Positions 9,190-18,504 are shown, counted from the first letter of the stretch. The stretch: DNA of 64,000 bases from Acinetobacter sp. XH1741 (GCF_041021895.1 NZ_CP157428.1:124001-188000); one strand, 5' to 3'. Translations and numbers: made by a program. The notes: generated by a model from the letters alone, not told the origin.

Positions 9190-11258
9190 TGAGCAAACAT
9201 ACTGTTTTATTCGAACTTGGCTGTGAAGAGCTTCCACCAAAAAGCTTAAAAACTTTACGTGATGCATTACAGGCAGAAACGGTAAAAGGCTTAAAAGATG
9301 CGGGCTTAAACTTCGCATCAATTGAAGCTTATGCAGCGCCACGTCGTTTAGCACTTAAAATTGTTGATATCGATGCTGCTCAGGCAGATACACAAAAGCG
9401 TTTTGACGGCCCTGCTGTTCAAGCGGCTTACGATGCAGAAGGCAAACCAACTAAAGCACTTGAAGGCTTTATGCGTGGTCAAGGTATTAGTGTTGATCAG
9501 CTTTCTACATTCCAAGCAGGTAAAGTTGAAAAAGTTTGCTATTTAAAAGATGTAAAAGGTCAAAGTCTTGATACTTTACTTCCACAAATTTTACAAACTG
9601 CATTAGACAACTTGCCAATTGCAAAACGTATGCGTTCTGCTGCAAGCCGTACCGAGTTTGTACGTCCAGTGAAATGGGTTCTTTTACTCAAAGACGATCA
9701 AATTGTTGACGCAACTATTCAAGATCATAAAGCTGGTAATGTGACTTATGGTCACCGCTTCCATGCACCTGAAGCTGTACCTTTAGCACATGCAAATGAC
9801 TACTTAGCTGCGTTAGAAAAAGCTTACGTCGTTGCAAACTTTGAAAAGCGTCAAGCAACCATTCAAGAACAAGTGAAAAAGTTAGCTGATGAAGTTAATG
9901 CAACTGCGATTGTTCCAGCTGACTTACTTGATGAAGTAACAAGCCTTGTCGAATGGCCTGTGGCTTTACGTGCAAGTTTTGAAGAACGTTACTTAGCTGT
10001 TCCTCAAGAAGCACTTATTACCACTATGCAAGACAACCAGAAGTATTTCTGTTTAATCAATGCAGAAGGTAAATTACAACCTTACTTCATTACTGTTTCA
10101 AACATTGAGTCTAAAGACCCGACTCAAATTATTGAAGGTAACGAAAAAGTTGTTCGTCCTCGTTTGTCAGATGCTGAATTCTTCTTCTTACAAGATCAAA
10201 AGCAACCGCTTGCATCTCGTAAAGAAAAATTAGCAAACATGGTATTCCAAGCACAGCTTGGTACGCTTTGGGACAAATCAACACGTATTGCAAAACTTGC
10301 TGTTGCATTATCTTCAATCACTGGTGCAAATCCAGCAGATGCTGAAAAAGCGGCATTACTTGCTAAATGCGACTTAACGTCTGAGCTTGTAGGTGAATTC
10401 CCAGAACTTCAAGGTATTGCGGGTACTTACTACGCGCGTATTGAAGGTGAAAACACTGAAGTTTCAGAAGCTTTAGGTGAACAATATTTACCAAAATTTG
10501 CTGGTGATGTTTTACCAAAGACTAAAACTGGTACAACCATTGCTCTGGCTGACCGTTTAGATACGCTGGTTGGTATTTTCGGTATTGGGCAAGCGCCTAC
10601 AGGTTCTAAAGACCCGTTTGCTCTTCGTCGTTCAGCAATTGGTATCTTACGTTTAATCATTGAAAATGAATTAGATGTAACGATTGAAGAGCTGGTTAAT
10701 CTTGCACTTCAAGGTTATGGCGATATCGTTAAAGACCACGACAAGACGCGTGCTGATGCTGTTGCGTTCTTGGAAGGTCGTTACCGTGCTAAGTATGAAG
10801 ACCAAGGCGTTGCTGTTGACGTACTTCAAGCCGTTCAAGCACTTGCACCAAAATCTCCACTTGATTTTGACAAGCGCGTAAATGCTGTTAACCACTTCCG
10901 TACATTACCTGAAGCTGCTGCACTTGCGGCTGCAAACAAACGTGTTGCCAATATTCTTGCAAAAGAAGCAGCACCGGAAGGTTCTGTCGTTGAAGCGAAC
11001 TTGGTTGAAGATGCTGAAAAAGCATTATTTGCTGAGCTTCAAGCAGTGACTCCTGTAGTTGAACCATTACTTGCAGCAAAAGACTACACGGCTGCTCTTT
11101 CTAAGCTTGCAGCACTTCGCGCGCCGATTGATGCATTCTTTGATGGCGTAATGGTTATGGCAGATGATGCTGAACTAAAAGCAAACCGTTTACGATTATT
11201 GGCTCAGTTACGTAACTTGTTTACTGCTGTAGCTGATGTAAGTGTGTTGCAGGGTTAA
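9189..11258 (+). CDS. glyS: Glycyl-tRNA synthetase beta subunit
   Basis: 689 residues, the usual length. It starts with the signature [14 protein letters not shown], contains the central HD-like region, and ends in a DALR-type anticodon-binding domain (about 580-680, with FFDGVMVM). It recognises tRNA-Gly and is required for aminoacylation by GlyQ. It overlaps glyQ by one base and is followed by a strong terminator, so glyQS is a two-gene operon. Confidence 0.98.
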   Translation: MSKHTVLFELGCEELPPKSLKTLRDALQAETVKGLKDAGLNFASIEAYAAPRRLALKIVDIDAAQADTQKRFDGPAVQAAYDAEGKPTKALEGFMRGQGISVDQLSTFQAGKVEKVCYLKDVKGQSLDTLLPQILQTALDNLPIAKRMRSAASRTEFVRPVKWVLLLKDDQIVDATIQDHKAGNVTYGHRFHAPEAVPLAHANDYLAALEKAYVVANFEKRQATIQEQVKKLADEVNATAIVPADLLDEVTSLVEWPVALRASFEERYLAVPQEALITTMQDNQKYFCLINAEGKLQPYFITVSNIESKDPTQIIEGNEKVVRPRLSDAEFFFLQDQKQPLASRKEKLANMVFQAQLGTLWDKSTRIAKLAVALSSITGANPADAEKAALLAKCDLTSELVGEFPELQGIAGTYYARIEGENTEVSEALGEQYLPKFAGDVLPKTKTGTTIALADRLDTLVGIFGIGQAPTGSKDPFALRRSAIGILRLIIENELDVTIEELVNLALQGYGDIVKDHDKTRADAVAFLEGRYRAKYEDQGVAVDVLQAVQALAPKSPLDFDKRVNAVNHFRTLPEAAALAAANKRVANILAKEAAPEGSVVEANLVEDAEKALFAELQAVTPVVEPLLAAKDYTAALSKLAALRAPIDAFFDGVMVMADDAELKANRLRLLAQLRNLFTAVADVSVLQG

Positions 11259-11275
11259 TTCTTTCGTTATTAAAT

Positions 11276-11306
11276 AAAGGGATCTTTTATAGATCCCTTT
11301 ATTTTT
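11276..11306. terminator. Bidirectional terminator between glyS and the YciI gene
   Basis: A perfect 9-bp stem (11276-11284 with 11292-11300) has a 7-nt loop, with A residues before it and ATTTTTT after it. The convergent gene at 11311 can use it too. Confidence 0.85.
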
Positions 11307-11310
11307 TAAA

Positions 11311-11595
11311 TTAAACAAGCTCTTTAATTTTTTCTAAACTTTTCGATGGCTCAAACCACATAAAATCATAATCAGCCACATCATGAATATAAAATGGGTC
11401 ATTTTTCATGATTTCTTCTGCTTCTTGAATCGAAGGGCTTAAAACTAAAATCACCCCTCCTACTCTATTTTCGCGGCGCCCTGACGCCAAGAATTTTTTC
11501 TGTTCATAGTAATGGTCTAAAAATGCAATATGCTCTTTTAATACAGCATCAACTTCAGCCAATGATTTTTTATAGGTCAAGGTAACAACAATCAT
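11311..11595 (-). CDS. YciI-like protein
   Basis: 94 residues of the YciI/YCII fold (dimeric alpha+beta barrel). Seen features are a beta start MIVVTLTY, a central HIAFLDHYYEQKKFLASG with His and Asp in the family's conserved active-site positions, and NDPFYIHDVADY near the end. Some members act as dehydrochlorinases or are fused to sigma factors, but stand-alone YciI proteins mostly lack a known substrate. Cytosolic. Single gene. Confidence 0.88.
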   Translation of the reverse strand: MIVVTLTYKKSLAEVDAVLKEHIAFLDHYYEQKKFLASGRRENRVGGVILVLSPSIQEAEEIMKNDPFYIHDVADYDFMWFEPSKSLEKIKELV

Positions 11596-11662
11596 CTCAT
11601 TCTCTTAAAGCAAGTAACACATGACATAGCATCAATCTACAGATTGTTTAATTATCTATAGC

Positions 11663-11750
11663 TTATCCGATAGTACGCCTATTCCCCCAATTCATCCACA
11701 CCAAACTTTCTCCAATAATCACTCCACCGAGTAGCACAATTATTAGAGCT
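11663..11750 (-). pseudogene. Decayed 3' end of an EamA transporter gene
   Basis: Bases 11687-11744 align without gaps to 12537-12594, the last codons of the EamA gene at 12526, with about 8 differences in 58 bases. Read on the minus strand they give IIVLLGGVIIGESLVWMNW, nearly the same as the C-terminus of that protein (MIVLLGGMIIVGSLVWMNW), then an in-frame stop at 11663-11665. Upstream of it the similarity is lost. It is a remnant, not an expressed gene. Confidence 0.75.
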
Positions 11751-11885
11751 ACATAATTTTTTCACCATGCTATCTAACACAAATATTTTTGCATATATAA
11801 CTCGACATAATAGTTTGATATTTCTAAAAAATTTCGTTATAAGTTTTCGGGTTTTAGCATTAATATCATCTAGAGTTATAAATAA

Positions 11886-12335
11886 ATGAAAAAGAATATT
11901 TTATTACTTGTTATTTCTATGTTGTCTGTTGGACAAATGGGCTGTTCTATAAATCCTCATCGGATCAATTTACCTAAGACGGCAAATCCACCTACTGTAG
12001 AAAAGATTAATGTAGTTGGAATGTCTCGGAATGAATTTCTAAATAAATTCCATCCGCCTGTAGTAAGTAGACTCATTGGTGATAAGAGGATAGATACCAT
12101 CACTTCCTATAAAATTAACAATAAATCAAAAGCCTATGGAGTAGCTTTATATAACGGTTTAATAGCGAATACAATTGTGTCGTCACTACATAGTGTAATG
12201 CCGAGTGAATTATCGCTCGATTCCGTGGACGAAACTCTATTAATCCCCGACTCAGTAGTTAGCAGAGAGAAAGTAGTGATTGCAATTACATATAATTCTT
12301 CTGACTATATTGAGAAAGTAGAAAGGATAGAATAA
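11886..12335 (+). CDS. Lipoprotein of unknown function, possibly transferred
   Basis: 149 residues with signal peptide and lipobox QMGC (Cys20). The segment VVGMSRNEFLNKFHPP resembles the GMT-x-EV-x-LG-P start motif of BamE/SmpA-like small lipoproteins; this is only a fold-level hint. Codon use differs from neighbours: it uses AGG, AGA, ATA and CGG where nearby genes favour CGT. It sits in an AT-rich island between two copies of the same transporter 3' end, which suggests arrival by recombination. Function unknown. Confidence 0.7.
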   Translation: MKKNILLLVISMLSVGQMGCSINPHRINLPKTANPPTVEKINVVGMSRNEFLNKFHPPVVSRLIGDKRIDTITSYKINNKSKAYGVALYNGLIANTIVSSLHSVMPSELSLDSVDETLLIPDSVVSREKVVIAITYNSSDYIEKVERIE

Positions 12336-12420
12336 TTCCATTATCAATATTTTTGAGTTCTATCTAATTTTTATACTGCAATAATTAAGCTATAAGATAT
12401 AGATATAGCTATCGAGATAT

Positions 12421-12475
12421 GCTGATTTAAATGATCGTTTTTTTAATAGAATTTATCCTCTCATCTTAAATCAGC
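12421..12475. repeat. Spaced inverted repeat downstream of the 11886 lipoprotein gene
   Basis: GCTGATTTAA (12421-12430) is perfectly inverted at 12466-12475, with a further ATGA/TCAT pairing inside, spaced by one bulged base. The whole unit is 55 bp. It could fold as a cruciform or be a tiny MITE-like remnant; it has no T tract at the end. Confidence 0.4.
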
Positions 12476-12525
12476 TCTCAATAACAATAATATTCAATTA
12501 TTAATTATTGAGCGGCCTTAAAGAA

Positions 12526-13413
12526 TTATTTTTTCCAATTCATCCACACCAAACTCCCCACAATAATCATTCCACCGAGCAGTACAATCATTGATGGTTT
12601 TTCATTTAAGAAAATGACTGCCAAACTCATTGCGACAATGGGTGAACAATATAAAAAGTTGGATGCAATCGTTAACGGCATATTTTTAAGTACATAGCCC
12701 CAAAGTACATACGCCATTGCACTTGGGAAAATACCCAACAAGACAACCGACATATTGGCCTGCCAAGTGGCATGTAAAATCTCATTAGGCAAATGAGCAC
12801 TATAAAATAGTAAAGGAATGGTTCCAAACCAGATGATGTAACACATCATGCTCAAGGCATCATAATTTAAAGCAAATTTTTTATATAAATTAAAGTAAAG
12901 TCCCCATGCTATTGCGGCTAATACAATCAACAGACTATAAGGACTTGGTACACCCAAACCATGATCTCCACTGACCACTAATACGGCGCCGCAAAGCCCT
13001 AGCAAAATACACAACCACTGTTTAAAACTGATTTTTTCTTTAAAAAGCAAAGCTGAAATAATAAAGGTAAATAACGGAATAGATTGACTTAAAATACTTG
13101 ACGCGACAGCAGTCACGTATTGCTGCCCTGTATTTATAAGCAAGTGATGCAAGGTTACAGAGAAAAATCCTAATACTGCAAGTGCAGGAGCATCTTTCCA
13201 CTTTAAAGGCTGTATGCCTTTTTTCATAATCAATAAAAATAAAAAAACTGATGCAATCAAAAAGCGAAGCAAGGCTATATGCTGCGGTGTATATGAATGC
13301 AAAGCACTATGTACTCCAATTGGTGAATAACCCCAACAAAAGACAGTCACAGCAATACATAAATAGAGCTTAAATGCGGGAGGCTGGGTTTCGGCAGCAA
13401 GAGAAATTGCCAT
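12526..13413 (-). CDS. EamA/DMT-superfamily transporter
   Basis: 295 residues from the start at 13413 (MAISLAAE). An in-frame start at 13494 would add 27 residues unlike a transporter N-terminus and would leave only 27 bp to the divergent regulator, so the shorter form is preferred. It has ten predicted helices as two EamA repeats (about 15-140 and 155-290), typical of inner-membrane metabolite or drug exporters. The substrate is unknown. It is divergent from a LysR gene, the usual arrangement for a regulator controlling its neighbour. A decayed duplicate of its 3' end lies 850 bp downstream. Confidence 0.88.
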   Translation of the reverse strand: MAISLAAETQPPAFKLYLCIAVTVFCWGYSPIGVHSALHSYTPQHIALLRFLIASVFLFLLIMKKGIQPLKWKDAPALAVLGFFSVTLHHLLINTGQQYVTAVASSILSQSIPLFTFIISALLFKEKISFKQWLCILLGLCGAVLVVSGDHGLGVPSPYSLLIVLAAIAWGLYFNLYKKFALNYDALSMMCYIIWFGTIPLLFYSAHLPNEILHATWQANMSVVLLGIFPSAMAYVLWGYVLKNMPLTIASNFLYCSPIVAMSLAVIFLNEKPSMIVLLGGMIIVGSLVWMNWKK

Positions 13414-13521
13414 GTTAAATCTACACGAATGAAATGGTACTCTTTCATCATATGCGCATGGATAGTTGAATAAAATTAACTTATATTGATTCAAATATTC
13501 ATTAAAAGTGAATGATAAGAC
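13414..13521. promoter_or_regulatory. Divergent EamA/LysR control region with TTGAAT half-sites
   Basis: 108 bp between the two start codons. It holds an inverted pair TTGAAT (13466-13471) and ATTCAA (13489-13494), further ATTCA/TGAAT half-sites to the right, and an 8-bp palindrome ATGCGCAT (13452-13459). Such a layout suits LysR-type binding, though the individual sites are inferred. Confidence 0.45.
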
Positions 13522-14388
13522 ATGGATATCACCCAGTTAAAAATGTTTCAGACCGTGGTTGAGTGCGGCACAATGGCTAAGGCATCACTGCAATTACACT
13601 GCGTACCATCAAATATTACGGCGCGTATTAAACAACTTGAAGAAGAGCTGGGTACACCGTTGTTTTATCGTGAAGGGAAAAGTTTAAAACTCAGTCCTTC
13701 TGGAGAGATTTTTCTTAATTATTGCCATCAAATTTTAGCGCTCTGCGATGAAGCAAAACGAAGTATTCATCCTGATGCCCCACCTTCTGGTCCATTAAAA
13801 ATTGGGGCGATTGAATCTTCTGCTACAACCCGCCTCCCTAACTTACTTGCCAAATATCACCAACGCTACCCAGAGGTTTCCATTCAAATTATTACTGGCA
13901 CATGGAAACAGTTACTAGTCGATATTTCTCAGCACAAACTTGATGGTGCAATTGTCGCAGGCAATATTGAGTTTCCCCTACTGAATAAATTGGGTATCTA
14001 TCAAGAAGAAATTGTTTTGATTGCTCCTGAATCTTTTGGTGAAATTCACTGCCAAGAAGACCTGATTGGTAAAGAAATTTTTATGTGGACTGAAGGATGT
14101 CCTTATCGTGCTGCTCTCGAAGACTGGCTGAGACTTAAAAATATTTCTCTACCCATTACTAGCATTACCAGTTATGCAACTATTCTTGGTTGTGTAAGCG
14201 CCGGTTCTGGCGTGTCTTTGGTTCCGAAAAGTCTTTTTGAGCAATATAAAAATTTAACCAACATTCGTGGTTATAAATTTGAACACCTTGCCTTTATGCA
14301 AAATCACTTTTTCTGGCACAAAAATGTCAGCAACCATAAAGCAAGAGACATGTTTTTAGAGCTAATTAAGTCTGAATTTTATTTATAA
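13522..14388 (+). CDS. LysR-type transcriptional regulator
   Basis: 288 residues. The N-terminal winged HTH (1-60: ITQLKMFQTVVECGTMAKAS, then PSNITARIKQLEEELGTPLF) is followed by a periplasmic-binding-like effector domain (about 88-285). It most likely controls the divergent EamA transporter gene and itself from the shared 108-bp region. The effector molecule cannot be predicted. No terminator is obvious after the stop. Confidence 0.93.
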   Translation: MDITQLKMFQTVVECGTMAKASLQLHCVPSNITARIKQLEEELGTPLFYREGKSLKLSPSGEIFLNYCHQILALCDEAKRSIHPDAPPSGPLKIGAIESSATTRLPNLLAKYHQRYPEVSIQIITGTWKQLLVDISQHKLDGAIVAGNIEFPLLNKLGIYQEEIVLIAPESFGEIHCQEDLIGKEIFMWTEGCPYRAALEDWLRLKNISLPITSITSYATILGCVSAGSGVSLVPKSLFEQYKNLTNIRGYKFEHLAFMQNHFFWHKNVSNHKARDMFLELIKSEFYL

Positions 14389-14535
14389 GTACTCTTAATA
14401 GTGATTCTATTGCTATCAAATGATGATTTATCGTAATCAAATCGTATGGGTTTTATCTCATGACTGCACAAGGTTTATTTTTAACAGTAAGATCAGCACT
14501 TCATCTTTTAAAGTCATTGGGGAGTTTGATCTAAA

Positions 14536-14955
14536 ATGAAAACCATACAAGTGTTATGTGTTGCAGGCGCTATATTGGCTTCATCAACCCTCTTTGCTGA
14601 AACCAACCAACCTTCGCAAATTAAAGATACATCTTCTAAAGAAATCCCTTATGGTGACAACCCAAGTTTAGGCCGTGTACTTTTATATAAGACAGGCAAA
14701 GGCCTACAAAATTTAGGTGGTTCTATTCAAGGTGCTTCAGAAAAAACCTCGAATAAAATTAGTGAAAAATGGCAAAGTACTAAAGAATTTACGGCTGAAA
14801 AAGCAGAAGTCGTTCAACAAAAAGCAGATACAGCAAAAGTATTTACTGAACAGAAAATAGAGCAAGCCAAACAAAATATGACCAGTAGCCGACATGGTGA
14901 AAGCGTTCCGATAGAACAAGGTGAGTTAAGCAAATCTAGTACCACTGCTAACTAA
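14536..14955 (+). CDS. Exported helical protein related to the 17823 gene product
   Basis: 139 residues with a Sec signal peptide (cleavage near LFAETN, about residue 22). The mature part is charged, Ala/Lys/Gln/Glu-rich and helical, with KEFTAEKAEVVQQKADTAKV (about 76-95), like apolipoprotein- or LEA-type amphipathic repeats. The same KEFTAEK motif recurs in the protein at 17823, so the two are probably paralogs. Periplasmic or envelope location is expected. Function unknown. Confidence 0.75.
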   Translation: MKTIQVLCVAGAILASSTLFAETNQPSQIKDTSSKEIPYGDNPSLGRVLLYKTGKGLQNLGGSIQGASEKTSNKISEKWQSTKEFTAEKAEVVQQKADTAKVFTEQKIEQAKQNMTSSRHGESVPIEQGELSKSSTTAN

Positions 14956-14965
14956 TTTTTTGGAT

Positions 14966-14984
14966 AGCGCGATAACTTCGCGCT
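14966..14984. terminator. Hairpin after the helical exported protein gene
   Basis: A 7-bp GC-rich stem (14966-14972 with 14978-14984) with a 5-nt loop lies 10 bp after the stop. The following bases are only moderately T-rich, so termination may be partial. Confidence 0.4.
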
Positions 14985-15032
14985 TATATACAAATATAAA
15001 TACTCAATTACAAAGAGCTAGGAATCTGCCTT

Positions 15033-15464
15033 ATGAATAGTCAAAAACTTCTCTTTTCAACACTATGCTGTGTCGCATTAACTGCATGTGCGACCACTAG
15101 ACCGATTTCTTCTTATTCTCAGGCACAAGTTTTAGAACAAGATACCAATATTGAAGCTTACCCAACCACAACAGGTAATGTAGCCAAGCTCATTAAACAT
15201 GATAAACAAACTTGTATGATTGAATTTACGGGCTATTTGGGTGGTGGCCAAGTCACTGAACACTGGATTTTCAACGATAAAGGCCTAATTTCAGCTCAAT
15301 CATTTACCCAGCAGTATCCGGATTCTTCCGGCATATTAAGTCAAGCCATCAATTCAACAACCAAAAGCTCAACCACTTTTAATATTCAAGATCCAGAGAT
15401 TCAAAATAATTTTAAAAAGCTCCAGAGCAATTTTAGTAAAGCTAATTTAGCGAAGTGTGATTAA
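15033..15464 (+). CDS. Small lipoprotein of unknown function
   Basis: 143 residues with lipobox LTAC (Cys19), followed by ATTRP. The mature domain has one further pair of cysteines (QTCMIEF and the C-terminal AKCD), which may form a disulfide, and a Gly-rich turn (YLGGGQVTEHWIF). Family not recognised. It follows the helical exported protein in the same direction, 78 bp apart. Confidence 0.75.
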   Translation: MNSQKLLFSTLCCVALTACATTRPISSYSQAQVLEQDTNIEAYPTTTGNVAKLIKHDKQTCMIEFTGYLGGGQVTEHWIFNDKGLISAQSFTQQYPDSSGILSQAINSTTKSSTTFNIQDPEIQNNFKKLQSNFSKANLAKCD

Positions 15465-15474
15465 ATAATTTCAT

Positions 15475-15511
15475 AAAAAAACTCGTTGCAGAAGCAATCT
15501 TTTGCAACGAG
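15475..15511 (-). terminator. Terminator for the S8 protease operon
   Basis: A 9-bp stem (15482-15490 with 15503-15511). Read leftwards it is followed by seven T residues, so it serves the minus-strand protease gene. Read rightwards it lacks a T tract. Confidence 0.75.
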
Positions 15512-15562
15512 CTATAGCCATTTAAATTTCTTGGACCTAATAAAAAATTATAAATGTGCCAT

Positions 15563-16894
15563 TTAGTTAGCGATTAAACCATTAGTCGCTGCCAGTAAAT
15601 CAATACGCGGGAAAACTAAGCCTGTTCTTGTGTCAGTGATAGGTTTACCCGTAGTTTTTAATCGATTAATGGTCTGGTCTATAGTTTCAGTTGGCGTAAC
15701 ATTATTTGCTCTTAATAAAGCAATCGCACCAGCCACATGTGGTGTCGCCTGAGACGTACCCCCCATAGTATAGCCACCTGCGGTAATCATTGCTCCTGGT
15801 GCTAATAAAGTCACAAGGCTTCCCCCGTTACTAAAGCATGCCACCTTGTCCGCTGCCGTAGTTGAGTCCGTACATTTCAATGGATTCCCCCATGCTGCAC
15901 GACCAATATTACTATCATACACAGCGCCTACCCTTACAGCACCAGCAACACAAGCAGGTGACGAAATACCATCAGGGAACGCATCATTACCTGATGCTAC
16001 TACTGGCACTACACCGGCAGCTCGAGCATTTGCGAACGCTGTTGCATAACTACTATTACTACATTCAGATGTGTATTTAACACCGGGAACACCAAGGCTC
16101 AAATTTATCGCTTTAATATTGTATGTTTTAGCGTTATTTACTGCCCAGTTAATGCCCGCAAGGATATCACTATCATAGGCTGAGCCTGATCGAAAAACGT
16201 CTATTCCAATAATTTTTGTTTTGGTTGCAACTTTAGACACAATCGCTGAAACGTTACTACCATGACCATTATCGTCTAGTGCGCCATCATCTGGGGCACT
16301 ATCAAATGAATAAACGACACGACATGTACTAGATGGTGTATTGACTGCCGTACAGCCAAAATCCGAATGTAAATAATTTACCCCTGTATCCAATACAGCA
16401 ACACTAGAACCAGCTCCCGTAAACCCTTTGGTGTTGGCCTGAGGTTGATTAATTAAAGGCAAACTTTCTGTTGTGGTAGGCTGATTAATTCGATTTGGAT
16501 AAACTGCTTTAACATTTGGATCGTTAAGCAACTCGACCAAAGCTTCTCGATTACTAATCCGATAAAAGGCTAAAGGTAAATTATTGTAGTCCCGAAGTAC
16601 TTGTACCCCAACACCACGATTAAATCTTGACTGTATATTTTTTTTATTTGTAGCAATATAACTCCGCCGTTCCAAACCGGAGACTATACTTTCCGAAGGA
16701 ATATTGTATTCAACAATAAGGTCATTAGACTCGTTAGTGACCAAGGTATCTAAGTTAATTTTACCCTGAAACACTTTTTGTTTTGCTGCCTGATTTAACT
16801 GCTGTTTGGCACCATTAGAGTCCAAAGGAAGAGCAGATGCAGTTGTACTCAAGATCGTACATAGACCTAATAGAAATAACGTTTTACTTTGCAT
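15563..16894 (-). CDS. S8 family (subtilisin-like) secreted serine protease
   Basis: 443 residues from the ATG at 16894, chosen because GGAGA lies 6 nt upstream; a start 24 bp earlier lacks this. Signal peptide to about residue 22 (TASALP), an inhibitor-I9-like propeptide (about 50-135), then the catalytic domain. The triad is Asp169 (VLDTGVN), His211 (DNGHGSN) and Ser381 (GGTSQATPH), with oxyanion Asn in ASGNDAFPDG. All key residues are present, so it should be active after propeptide removal. It follows a small anchored protein by 36 bp and ends at a terminator. Target unknown. Confidence 0.93.
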   Translation of the reverse strand: MQSKTLFLLGLCTILSTTASALPLDSNGAKQQLNQAAKQKVFQGKINLDTLVTNESNDLIVEYNIPSESIVSGLERRSYIATNKKNIQSRFNRGVGVQVLRDYNNLPLAFYRISNREALVELLNDPNVKAVYPNRINQPTTTESLPLINQPQANTKGFTGAGSSVAVLDTGVNYLHSDFGCTAVNTPSSTCRVVYSFDSAPDDGALDDNGHGSNVSAIVSKVATKTKIIGIDVFRSGSAYDSDILAGINWAVNNAKTYNIKAINLSLGVPGVKYTSECSNSSYATAFANARAAGVVPVVASGNDAFPDGISSPACVAGAVRVGAVYDSNIGRAAWGNPLKCTDSTTAADKVACFSNGGSLVTLLAPGAMITAGGYTMGGTSQATPHVAGAIALLRANNVTPTETIDQTINRLKTTGKPITDTRTGLVFPRIDLLAATNGLIAN

Positions 16895-16930
16895 TATTTT
16901 TCTCCGTAGTTTTTTCAACTAACAATTTAC

Positions 16931-17242
16931 TTATTTCGCTTTTATTTCATTTGCTGGATCTTTGTCTGGATCAATCGGTTGAATAGAAAGATCACTTTTT
17001 GTGTCATAAAAAGGAACAGTATCTGTTGATACTGGTTTGGATTGAGTTGCGTTTAAAGATACGTTTTTAGGTTGAGCAGGCTCCTTAAGTTTAGAAAGAA
17101 AAGATGAAGTGGCTGGTTGTGATGAATTCGGCTCATGTAAAGCAGAGTTGAACACCTCAGATGCATCGCTTGTTGGCTTAAAATAGAGAACAACGGCGAC
17201 TAAGCCGACCAATATAAAAAGGGAAGCAATAATTTTCATCAT
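16931..17242 (-). CDS. Small membrane-anchored Pro/Ser-rich protein
   Basis: 103 residues: one N-terminal transmembrane or uncleaved signal helix (about 4-22), then a low-complexity periplasmic tail rich in Pro, Ser, Thr, Asn and Lys. No known domain. It is first in a two-gene unit with the S8 protease (36 bp between them), so it may help anchor, display or restrain that enzyme; this is inference from position only. A start at Met2 is equally likely. Confidence 0.65.
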   Translation of the reverse strand: MMKIIASLFILVGLVAVVLYFKPTSDASEVFNSALHEPNSSQPATSSFLSKLKEPAQPKNVSLNATQSKPVSTDTVPFYDTKSDLSIQPIDPDKDPANEIKAK

Positions 17243-17822
17243 TTAAGATCTCTGTTTTTTTGTTTATAGACATCTATATTTATTTTTGATTATTCGAAAT
17301 AAAGTGCTATTTCTTAAGATATATTTCATGTGAAATTTCTATTTCATAAAATATATAAACATGAGAAAAGCTAAACTACCTTTTCCCGAATAAGCAAAAA
17401 TACTGTTCTACCCTCTACATTTATATTTCTGGCAGAATATGGTTCATAAAAGCGCAAAAAAGCGCCTTATTCTCATAATAAGCAATAACTATGCCGTTAA
17501 CTCCAATAAAAAATGGAAAAAGAATCATCTTTAGAGATATAGAAAAATAATCGTACTGAATGCTTATAGTTATTTTTATTTCGGAAAATGAAAAAATGAA
17601 AAATACTTTGCTCGTTTTTAAATTATAAAATATCGATATCTATTTCACTTTATTATTAATATTTCTTCTTCTCCACAATTTCTCCCTTATGTGTTGATTG
17701 ACTGTAATGCTGTTGTAACGTTTTGATGAAGGTGATTCCCAAGCGAATCAAGGTTTGACTATGATGCGATTGCGTTTATGAAATACCTCACTAAAAAGGT
17801 ATATTCTTTGAAGGATATCGCA
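17243..17822. other. 580-bp AT-rich intergenic region
   Basis: Separates the divergent protease unit and the helix-repeat gene. It holds a short GCGC-A6-GCGC hairpin near 17452-17466 and a GATTC/GAATC inverted repeat near 17733-17748 upstream of the 17823 gene. No convincing coding frame or known RNA is seen. Confidence 0.5.
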
Positions 17823-18491
17823 ATGAAAATGATGAAAACAGCTATCGTGACTGCAAGTGTTCTTGCTTCTGCTTCTATTTTTGCACAAAGTGCGGGCGTT
17901 AATGCAGATGCCTCTGCCCAAGTTAATGTACAACCAGGTGGACTTGTTAGTGGCGTAGCCAATACAGTCAAAAATACTGCTCATACGGTAGATCATACTG
18001 CAAAACATGCTGGTCATGTCGCTGCGGACACTACAGTTAAAGCAACTAAAAAAACAACAGGTAAAGTGACTGAACTTTCTTCTGAAGCTGCAACAGGCAC
18101 TAAAAATTTAGCTGTTGAAGCAAAAGCAGGGACAAACGCGCATCTTAAGGCTGTAAAAACTAAAGTTGCAGAAAAACAAGCTGAACAAAAAGAATTTACC
18201 GCTGAAAAACAAGCTGATGCTCAAGCACGTGTAGATGCTGTTAAAGCTCGTGTAGCTCAAAATCAAGCTGAGCAAAAAGAATTCGTAGCAGGCACTAAAG
18301 CTGATGCTCAAGCACAATTAAATGCAGCTCAACCAGCTCACGCAATTAATGCTCAAACTGGTGTAAATCTTGGCGTTAATGTTGCTCCAGTTGGAATTAG
18401 TGCAAATGCAAACGTAAATGCAGGTGCTCAAGGTTCTACACAAAAAACTGAAAAGAAATCTTTCGTTAAAGGCCTTCTTGGTACTAACTAA
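17823..18491 (+). CDS. Exported helix-repeat protein (29-residue repeats)
   Basis: 222 residues from ATG 17823, which has AAGGA 7 nt upstream; the in-frame ATG at 17778 has none. Signal peptide to about residue 21 (SIFAQS). The centre carries two tandem 29-residue repeats (110-138 and 139-167: AVKTKVAEKQ... and AVKARVAQNQ...), encoded by direct repeats of exactly 87 bp. An Ala-rich helical part precedes them and an Asn/Val/Gly-rich tail follows. Amphipathic, apolipoprotein/LEA-like; likely periplasmic. Related to the 14536 product. Function unknown. Confidence 0.78.
   Translation: MKMMKTAIVTASVLASASIFAQSAGVNADASAQVNVQPGGLVSGVANTVKNTAHTVDHTAKHAGHVAADTTVKATKKTTGKVTELSSEAATGTKNLAVEAKAGTNAHLKAVKTKVAEKQAEQKEFTAEKQADAQARVDAVKARVAQNQAEQKEFVAGTKADAQAQLNAAQPAHAINAQTGVNLGVNVAPVGISANANVNAGAQGSTQKTEKKSFVKGLLGTN
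18151..18324. repeat. Two 87-bp in-frame tandem repeats
   Basis: Units at 18151-18237 and 18238-18324 share long identical stretches (for example GCTGATGCTCAAGCAC). Length is a multiple of three, so copy-number change would keep the frame and vary protein length. Confidence 0.75.
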
Positions 18492-18504
18492 TCAATTATC
18501 AATA

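Noticed and set aside
13414..13494. Longer N-terminus for the EamA transporter
   Set aside because: The extra 27 residues are unlike a transporter start and would consume nearly all of the divergent control region.
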